Below are positions 58,723 through 64,000 of a DNA stretch of 64,000 bases, piece by piece; position 1 is the first letter of the stretch; the number at the start of each line of letters is the position of its first letter. This DNA comes from Steroidobacteraceae bacterium (GTDB taxonomy: Bacteria; Pseudomonadota; Gammaproteobacteria; Steroidobacterales; Steroidobacteraceae), in assembly GCA_019187185.1 (NCBI GenBank), contig JABAQU010000001.1:62001-126000 (forward strand), read 5' to 3'. Both the position numbers and the translations under genes were made by a program. The notes under the pieces were generated by a model. It was given only the letters and a program-made list of their open reading frames with translations, ran no database searches and was not told the DNA's origin.

Positions 58723-59970
58723 GTGCCGAAACTTTCGGCGTTCCTGGCGAACGTCATGACAGTGTTAGTTGGCACGGCGCTGGCTCAGGCTCTCCCGCTG
58801 GGGATATTGCCGATACTGACTCGTATCCTGCCTTCGGAGGCACTAGGCCACTATTTTGTTTGGTTCGGCGCGGTCAGCGTGCTGTTGGTGGTTGCCACTG
58901 CAAGGCTCGACATTGCAATCTTCTCGGCGCGGACGCAGCAAGAAGTCGAGGCATTGCTTCGGACAGTCATTGCTGTCAGTGCAATGGTGGCTTGCGCAGC
59001 GCTAGTGGCGACCTTTGTTTACGCATGCGCAACAGGTACCCTCCCGCTCTCTGACTTCTCAACGGGCTACTATGTCTCCGGCGTGGTCTTGGCTTGGATC
59101 CTCGCCATCAACCAGACGCTTGTGGCGATCTTCGTCTATCGGGCGGAGTTCAGACGGATGGCGCGGGCCAAGATTCTTCTGGCAGCGGGCGTATCTGTGG
59201 CGCAGCTTGTTCTGTGCGTGGTGGGCGCCGACCTCGCCGGCTTGGTCTACGCTCATGTCGGAGCTGCGTTGGTTGTGACACTGATCCTGTTGCGGGAGCT
59301 CGGTCTGTCAGTGAGTCGGGTGGTGAGAGAACTCAGCTGGCAAGAAGTGCGAGCCACAGTGAAAGCGTATTACCGTTTTCCAGTATTCTCATTGCCATCG
59401 GATCTTGCGAGCTCGCTTTCGGCACAGATTCCACTGTTCCTGATTTTGCAACGTTTCGGGGCTGCACAGGCAGCCGCCTATGCGCTCACATTCAGGATCC
59501 TCGCCGGTCCGGTCGGGTTGCTCGCGAACTCGGTATTGGCCGCGTTCAAGGAACAAGCATCACGAGAGTTTCGCGAGACAGGCAACTGCATGGGCGCATA
59601 CTGGCAAGCGCTTCGTTCGCTGAGCGCGCTGGCAGTGGTGCCCTTTGCGCTGGTGGGTGTTTTTGGTGAGTGGGCATTTGTTGTCGTGTTTGGACACGAC
59701 TGGGTACAAGCGGGTCGCTTCGCCCAGATTCTTGCCGTGATGTTCGCGTTGAAATTTGTGGCGAGCCCATTGAGCTACACTTTGTACATCACGAACCGTC
59801 AGGTTCATGATCTTATGTGGCAGATTGCGCTCTTGATAATGACGGTGACAATCTTCACCTTTGACGCAGACTTGATTGAGCTGATCGTTGTCTACTCTGC
59901 CGGATACTCCGCGCTTTACCTGGCGTATCTTGTCATCTCATATGGCGCAGCGCGGGGAGCACGTCCATGA
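58723..59970 (+). CDS. Polysaccharide flippase (Wzx-like)
   Basis: A 415-residue, strongly hydrophobic protein with about 12 membrane helices and the N-terminal LPILTRILPSEALGHYFVW pattern of the O-antigen flippase / polysaccharide transporter (MATE-fold) family. It would move lipid-linked repeat units across the inner membrane. GTG 58723 is chosen because GAGGGA lies seven bases upstream; GTG 58696 is in frame but lacks a site. The 66-bp gap before it has no clear terminator. Its stop overlaps hisH (ATGA). Confidence 0.88.
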   Translation: MPKLSAFLANVMTVLVGTALAQALPLGILPILTRILPSEALGHYFVWFGAVSVLLVVATARLDIAIFSARTQQEVEALLRTVIAVSAMVACAALVATFVYACATGTLPLSDFSTGYYVSGVVLAWILAINQTLVAIFVYRAEFRRMARAKILLAAGVSVAQLVLCVVGADLAGLVYAHVGAALVVTLILLRELGLSVSRVVRELSWQEVRATVKAYYRFPVFSLPSDLASSLSAQIPLFLILQRFGAAQAAAYALTFRILAGPVGLLANSVLAAFKEQASREFRETGNCMGAYWQALRSLSALAVVPFALVGVFGEWAFVVVFGHDWVQAGRFAQILAVMFALKFVASPLSYTLYITNRQVHDLMWQIALLIMTVTIFTFDADLIELIVVYSAGYSALYLAYLVISYGAARGARP

Positions 59971-60566
59971 TTGTCATTGTTGACTACGAGGCTGGCAATA
60001 TCGCCTCGGTCCTCAATATGATTCGGAAAGCGGGCGGTGACGCGATCGTTTCTGGGCGAGCTGATGACATCAAGCGAGCCAGTAAGCTAATTCTACCTGG
60101 TGTCGGTTCGTTTGATCATGGAATCACTCATCTGCAGGCTAAGAGTCTGCCATCCGTCATGAGGGAGCGCGTGGTGGCCGGCGTCCCGCTTCTCGGCATC
60201 TGCCTGGGAATGCAGCTCCTTGCCTTGCGAAGCGAGGAGGGAGTGCAGCCTGGACTCGGATTGATCAGGGCTAACTTCAAGAGATTTGGCCGCCCGGATC
60301 TACGTGTTCCTCACATGGGTTGGAACACATTGAACGTTACCAGGAAGCATCCGCTGCTGGATAACATCGGCGAGGAGGATCGTTACTACTTCGCCCACTC
60401 CTACTATGCGCTCTGCGAGGACCCGGCTGATGTGCTGGCGACCACCGACTACGGTGGGCCGTTCGTGTCTGCGTACGCACAAGCCAACGTCGTTGGCGTA
60501 CAGTTCCATCCGGAGAAGAGCCACCGCTTTGGTCTCCGGCTGATGAAGCGCTTTTTGGAAATGTGA
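59967..60566 (+). CDS. hisH2: HisH-type glutamine amidotransferase (HisH2, O-antigen)
   Basis: A 199-residue class I glutaminase. The nucleophile Cys79 is in GICLGMQLL, and the His/Glu pair is in GVQFHPEKS. It resembles the imidazole glycerol phosphate synthase glutaminase subunit, but the location between flippase, HisF-like and WbpG-like genes shows it is the paralogue that provides ammonia for amidino-sugar formation rather than histidine synthesis. It overlaps the flippase stop and lies 1 bp before the HisF-like gene. Confidence 0.9.
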   Translation: MIVIVDYEAGNIASVLNMIRKAGGDAIVSGRADDIKRASKLILPGVGSFDHGITHLQAKSLPSVMRERVVAGVPLLGICLGMQLLALRSEEGVQPGLGLIRANFKRFGRPDLRVPHMGWNTLNVTRKHPLLDNIGEEDRYYFAHSYYALCEDPADVLATTDYGGPFVSAYAQANVVGVQFHPEKSHRFGLRLMKRFLEM

Positions 60567-60567
60567 C

Positions 60568-61329
60568 ATGTTGAAGCATCGCGTGATTCCTTGTCTGCTG
60601 CTGAGGAATGGAGGTTTGGTCAAAACCACCAAATTCAGGGATCCGAAGTACGTTGGCGATCCTCTCAACGCGATTCGCATCTTCAACGAGAAAGAAGTGG
60701 ACGAATTGATCGTCCTGGATATCGAGTGCAGTCGGGTGGGGCGCGAACCTGACTACGCTCTCATCGAGGAATTTGCGGGCGAATGCTTTATGCCTCTGGC
60801 GTACGGCGGTGGTGTGTCGAAAGTGGAACAGGCAAAGGAGCTATTTGCGCGGGGTGTGGAAAAGCTGTGCATCCAGACGGCGGCGTTGGCGGACCTGTCG
60901 CTGATTCGGCAGATCGCGGACCGGTTTGGGAGCCAAAGTATCGTTGTTTCTGTCGATATCAAGAAAAGCCTTCTTGGAGGCGCCCGTCACTATTCTGCGG
61001 CGCGACAGCGGACGTTGGCTGGCTCGTGGACGGAGTTTATCCGAGCTGCGGCGGATGCGGGCGCAGGCGAGATTCTTCTAAATGCGGTGGATCGCGACGG
61101 AACGCTGTCGGGTATGGATGTCGAGATAATCCGCGAAGCGACTGCGGCCTGTTCCGTACCCATTATCGCTGCTGGCGGTGCGGCAACGCTGGCGCACATG
61201 CGGGCGGCAGTGGACGCCGGTGCAAGCGCTGTAGCCGCTGGCGCGATGTTTGTTTTCCACGGGCCCCATCGGGCGGTTCTAATCACATATCCACGATATC
61301 ACGACTTAATTAGTGCATTGGACCGATGA
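60568..61329 (+). CDS. hisF2: HisF-type cyclase-like ammonia channel subunit (HisF2, O-antigen)
   Basis: A 253-residue TIM barrel of the HisF group. It starts MLKHRVIPCLLLRNGGLVKT, and the barrel ends carry LAYGGGV, VVSVDIKK and LLNAVDRDGTLSGMD. In P. aeruginosa O-antigen loci this protein pairs with HisH2 and channels ammonia to WbpG. The stop overlaps the ATG of the WbpG-like gene, supporting that partnership. Confidence 0.9.
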   Translation: MLKHRVIPCLLLRNGGLVKTTKFRDPKYVGDPLNAIRIFNEKEVDELIVLDIECSRVGREPDYALIEEFAGECFMPLAYGGGVSKVEQAKELFARGVEKLCIQTAALADLSLIRQIADRFGSQSIVVSVDIKKSLLGGARHYSAARQRTLAGSWTEFIRAAADAGAGEILLNAVDRDGTLSGMDVEIIREATAACSVPIIAAGGAATLAHMRAAVDAGASAVAAGAMFVFHGPHRAVLITYPRYHDLISALDR

Positions 61330-62465
61330 TGGGCGACTACACAATCTGCGTACGCTGCGTGATGGATACCAGCGATCCGGAGATCGAGTTCGACGGGCAG
61401 GGCGTATGCAACCATTGCCGCAAGTTCGACCTTGAAGCGCCGAGACGCTGGTTTCCGAACGAGGAAGGGGCGCGCCGCCTCGCCGCGACGCTCAACACAA
61501 TCAAGGCTGAAGGCAAAGGTAAGCCTTATGACAGCATTCTCGGGTTGAGTGGCGGCGTGGACAGCTCCTTTCTGGCACTCATGTTGCATCGATGGGATCT
61601 GCGCCCGTTAGTCGTGCATGTCGATGCGGGTTGGAATAGCGAACTTGCTGTCGCTAACATTGAAAAGGTTGTGAAACACTGCAACTTTGATTTGCATACT
61701 CACGTCGTGGATTGGGAAGAGATGCGCGATCTGCAGCTTGCGTATCTGAAGTCGGGAGTGGCAAATCAGGATGTTCCACAAGACCATGTTTTTTTTGCAT
61801 CACTGTATCAGTACGCAGTGCGCAATGGCATACGGTTCGTAATTTCTGGTGGCAACTTCGCTACTGAAGGGATCTTCCCAACTTCTTGGCATGGCTCCGC
61901 GATGGATTCCATCAACCTGCGGGCAATTCATCGGCAGTTTGGAGAGCGCAAGCTAAAGAGTTACTCGACGATCAGCTTCTTCGAGTACTACATCGCTTTC
62001 CCGTTTCTGCGGCGGATGCGGGTGATTCGACCTCTGAACTTCATTCCCTACACGAAGACGCAGGCGATTGAGCAGCTGGAGGCTATTGGTTGGCGTGCGT
62101 ACGGACGAAAGCATGGCGAATCTGTGTTCACTAAATTCTTCCAGAACTACTATCTCCCAACCCGCTTCGGCTACGACAAGCGTCGGCCGCATCTGTCGAG
62201 TTTGATTGTGTCGGGACAGATGAAGCGGGAACAGGCGATCGCGGAGCTGGAGGAGCCGCTGTATGACAAAGTGGAGCTGGAGCGCGACATAGAATACTTT
62301 TGCAAGAAGGTCAGGGTGTCGAGATCTCAATTCAAGGAGCTAATGGCTGCGCCTTTGCGGCACTACACGGCATTTCGAAATTGGGATAGTCGGCACCGAC
62401 TATTGAAACGCCTGCAAGGTGCAGTGGAGGCAGTGACGGGAAGGCGCGTAGGAACTTATTCGTAG
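61326..62465 (+). CDS. N-acetyl sugar amidotransferase (WbpG/PseA-like)
   Basis: A 379-residue PP-loop ATPase. Cysteine pairs CVRC (8-11) and CNHC (28-31) flank a short zinc-binding region, and the PP-loop is SGGVDSS (75-81), which adenylates the acetamido group. With ammonia from HisH2/HisF2 it turns an acetamido into an acetamidino group on a nucleotide sugar, as WbpG does on UDP-ManNAc(3NAc)A and PseA on a pseudaminic acid derivative. The Wbp-type neighbours favour the uronic acid substrate. Confidence 0.9.
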   Translation: MMGDYTICVRCVMDTSDPEIEFDGQGVCNHCRKFDLEAPRRWFPNEEGARRLAATLNTIKAEGKGKPYDSILGLSGGVDSSFLALMLHRWDLRPLVVHVDAGWNSELAVANIEKVVKHCNFDLHTHVVDWEEMRDLQLAYLKSGVANQDVPQDHVFFASLYQYAVRNGIRFVISGGNFATEGIFPTSWHGSAMDSINLRAIHRQFGERKLKSYSTISFFEYYIAFPFLRRMRVIRPLNFIPYTKTQAIEQLEAIGWRAYGRKHGESVFTKFFQNYYLPTRFGYDKRRPHLSSLIVSGQMKREQAIAELEEPLYDKVELERDIEYFCKKVRVSRSQFKELMAAPLRHYTAFRNWDSRHRLLKRLQGAVEAVTGRRVGTYS

Positions 62466-62466
62466 T

Positions 62467-63819
62467 ATGGTCGAAAGGGGATTGTTGAATGCGCTAGTCG
62501 TTAGTAGGGCGCGGCTGTGGATGGCAGCATGCGTAGTCGTAGTTGCCGGGCTGCTTCAGGCAATTTACATCGTCCAACTACAATACACCAACTCGTACTT
62601 AGGCTATCAAATTTACGCTGGCTCGCCGTGCCAGATCCTAACCTCGATGGGGATGGTACTGGTGGTGATTTGCATAGTGCCGCACAAGATTTCGCGTCCG
62701 TCCGACGTCTTCTTGCTCTTCTACGGTGTGATTGTTCTGATGTCTTGTGCTGTGTTTAGTCAAGTGACCGGTGCCTTGGGCTGCGGGGAGTCAGTGGCCC
62801 TATTTGTGACGTTGCTTGTCCCGGTAATGGCCGTATTGGTGCTGCGCGGCGTTACATTGAGAATCGCTCCGCTCCTTAGCCTTCCGCCCGTGGTGGTCTA
62901 TGGTGGAGTTCTCATGTTACTTGCCGTGGCCTTCACTTATGGGTACTCATATGGGGGCGCGGGGGGATTTGACTGGACTGCCATGTACGAAAGGCGCTTG
63001 GAGGGCCGCGAGCAGTTTGAGTCGGGAAGCTTCGGAGCCTACCTCTTGAATATGGCGACCAACGGATTGACGCCGTTCGTTGCGTTTGTAGGAGGCACCC
63101 GCAGGAGCACTGCCTTGGTGGCACTCGGCGTCGGAATGGGATGTTTTTCATTTTGGCTGCTGGGACTTAAGGCGCCAGCTGTTATGTCACTGTTGTTCGC
63201 GGTGTTGGGCTATTTAATGCGTTCCGGTCGCATGCAGCGCCTGCCGCGGCTCGTTATTGGGGCGGTCTTGGGGGTTTGTGCGCTCGCGCTATTGGAGCGG
63301 CAATTCTTCGAGAACTCTCTAATCGCCGAAGTAGTCGTGCGCCGAGCCTTTGTTGTGCAAGGTGCGCTGCAGAGTTACTACTGGGATGTTATTAGACGAG
63401 CCATGGAATCTGGTTTCGATTCATTCATGCTCGGTTGGGACTTTTCCAATTATCAAGGTGTCACATTTTTTGTCGGCTCAGAGTATCTGGGGAACCCGGC
63501 CATTAACGCCAATACCAATGCATTCTTGGTGGCTCTTGCAGCGAATGGGCTGTTCGGCTTTGTCGTTTCGGTCTTGTTCGTCGGCGTGTATTTCGCGGCT
63601 ATGGATGCGCTGTACCGATCGTCCAATAACCGAGAAGTGTTTCTCGTTGTTTCTTTGTATAGCCTGCTCCTTACCGAGCAATCATATACGGTCGCGTTTG
63701 TTTCATCTGGGATTGGACTTCTGACTGTCTTGGTGTTCCTCATCAGAAGTAGCGCGAAGCGGTCAAGCCGGGTATCGCGAGTCGGCATGACGGTACCGAC
63801 TGCACCGGGCTCGCAATGA
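62467..63819 (+). CDS. O-antigen polymerase (Wzy-like)
   Basis: A 450-residue integral membrane protein with 10-12 predicted helices and one larger periplasmic loop (about 285-345, containing the RRAFVVQGALQSYYWD segment). Wzy proteins have almost no sequence conservation, so the call rests on topology and on placement between the sugar-modifying genes and a glycosyltransferase. It would join lipid-linked repeats in the periplasm. It starts one base after the WbpG-like stop and overlaps the next gene by four bases (ATGA). Confidence 0.75.
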   Translation: MVERGLLNALVVSRARLWMAACVVVVAGLLQAIYIVQLQYTNSYLGYQIYAGSPCQILTSMGMVLVVICIVPHKISRPSDVFLLFYGVIVLMSCAVFSQVTGALGCGESVALFVTLLVPVMAVLVLRGVTLRIAPLLSLPPVVVYGGVLMLLAVAFTYGYSYGGAGGFDWTAMYERRLEGREQFESGSFGAYLLNMATNGLTPFVAFVGGTRRSTALVALGVGMGCFSFWLLGLKAPAVMSLLFAVLGYLMRSGRMQRLPRLVIGAVLGVCALALLERQFFENSLIAEVVVRRAFVVQGALQSYYWDVIRRAMESGFDSFMLGWDFSNYQGVTFFVGSEYLGNPAINANTNAFLVALAANGLFGFVVSVLFVGVYFAAMDALYRSSNNREVFLVVSLYSLLLTEQSYTVAFVSSGIGLLTVLVFLIRSSAKRSSRVSRVGMTVPTAPGSQ

Positions 63820-64000
63820 TCCGCGTCTGCCATGTGTCGTCCGTGCATAGAATGGAACGCGATGTGCGGATACTGCCGAAAGAGTGCGTCTCCCTTGCGG
63901 TTGCAGGTTACGAAGTGCACTTAGTGATTTGTGCCGGTCAAGAGGCTGCAAAGGAAGCGGCGCTGAAAGGTGTGCATATACATCGGTTGGCCGGAGTATC
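63816..64000 (+). CDS. Glycosyltransferase, N-terminal part, cut by window edge
   Basis: An open frame from ATG 63816 to the window end gives 61 residues: IRVCHVSSVHRMERDVRIL, then KECVSLAVAGYEVHLVIC and the HIHRLAGV end. This is the acceptor-side start of a GT-B (GT4-like) glycosyltransferase. Overlap with the polymerase stop places it in the same operon. Product specificity cannot be judged from the fragment. Confidence 0.75.
   Translation, partial: MIRVCHVSSVHRMERDVRILPKECVSLAVAGYEVHLVICAGQEAAKEAALKGVHIHRLAGV

Noticed and set aside
59967-61329. HisH/HisF as histidine biosynthesis genes
   Set aside because: No other his genes are nearby; overlap with a WbpG-like gene in an O-antigen block assigns them to amidino-sugar synthesis.

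Overview
The window looks like chromosomal DNA of a high-GC gammaproteobacterium. The tig-clpP-clpX-lon block, the tRNA-Val/tRNA-Asp pair before ppiD and the mltD / methyltransferase / rnhA / dnaQ neighbourhood are gammaproteobacterial arrangements. The steroid-type catabolic genes make a Steroidobacterales- or Nevskiales-like host plausible, but the genus cannot be fixed from this sequence. There is no phage, insertion sequence, CRISPR array or rRNA, and no gene-free stretch longer than about 220 bases.

Region 1 (1-22.5 kb) is a catabolic island for a steroid or steroid-like isoprenoid. It starts with a truncated Baeyer-Villiger monooxygenase, an MFS carrier, an SDR dehydrogenase, a shortened DUF1993 protein, a PRISE-type enone reductase, a luciferase-like oxidoreductase and a TetR regulator. 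Next comes a triad matching the actinobacterial cholesterol side-chain system: ChsH2-like MaoC-DUF35, ChsH1-like MaoC and Ltp2-like retro-aldolase, the last with Tyr294 and Tyr344 in register. A 219-bp gap carries a perfect FNR/ANR box. Downstream lie an alcohol dehydrogenase, an SDR, a FATP-type acyl-CoA synthetase, the gamma, beta and alpha subunits of a molybdenum hydroxylase of the ethylbenzene / steroid-C25 dehydrogenase type, a sulfotransferase, a DUF1214 protein, the TorD-like Mo-enzyme chaperone and an aldehyde dehydrogenase. Together they could hydroxylate an unactivated C-H bond with water, oxidise the alcohol to an acid, load it on CoA and clip the side chain, under low-oxygen control.

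Region 2 (22.5-43.2 kb) is mostly housekeeping: a small membrane protein, tRNA-Leu, trigger factor, ClpP, ClpX, Lon (with a heat-shock-type promoter), a surface LVIVD-repeat protein with a GlyGly-CTERM-like tail, tRNA-Val, tRNA-Asp, an HME-RND metal efflux pump (czcCBA-like), PpiD, FabI, MltD, a methyltransferase, RNase HI and DnaQ.

Region 3 (43.2-64 kb) makes surface polysaccharide: a UDP-HexNAc 6-dehydrogenase, a UDP-glucuronate 4-epimerase-like enzyme, a sugar aminotransferase, Pgi, glycosyltransferases, two divergently placed Wzi-like outer-membrane barrels, a large SLBB export protein, then a tightly packed set (WbpB-like, WbpD-like, flippase, HisH2, HisF2, WbpG-like, Wzy-like, glycosyltransferase). 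The set points to a 2,3-diacetamido uronic acid with an acetamidino group. From about 56.8 kb the DNA is visibly richer in A+T, as expected for a transferred O-antigen segment.

Two copies of a 45-bp palindromic REPIN-like element (about 29.03 and 48.37 kb) share a 15-bp arm, and the same 15-mer occurs a third time inside a coding gene at 45.97 kb.
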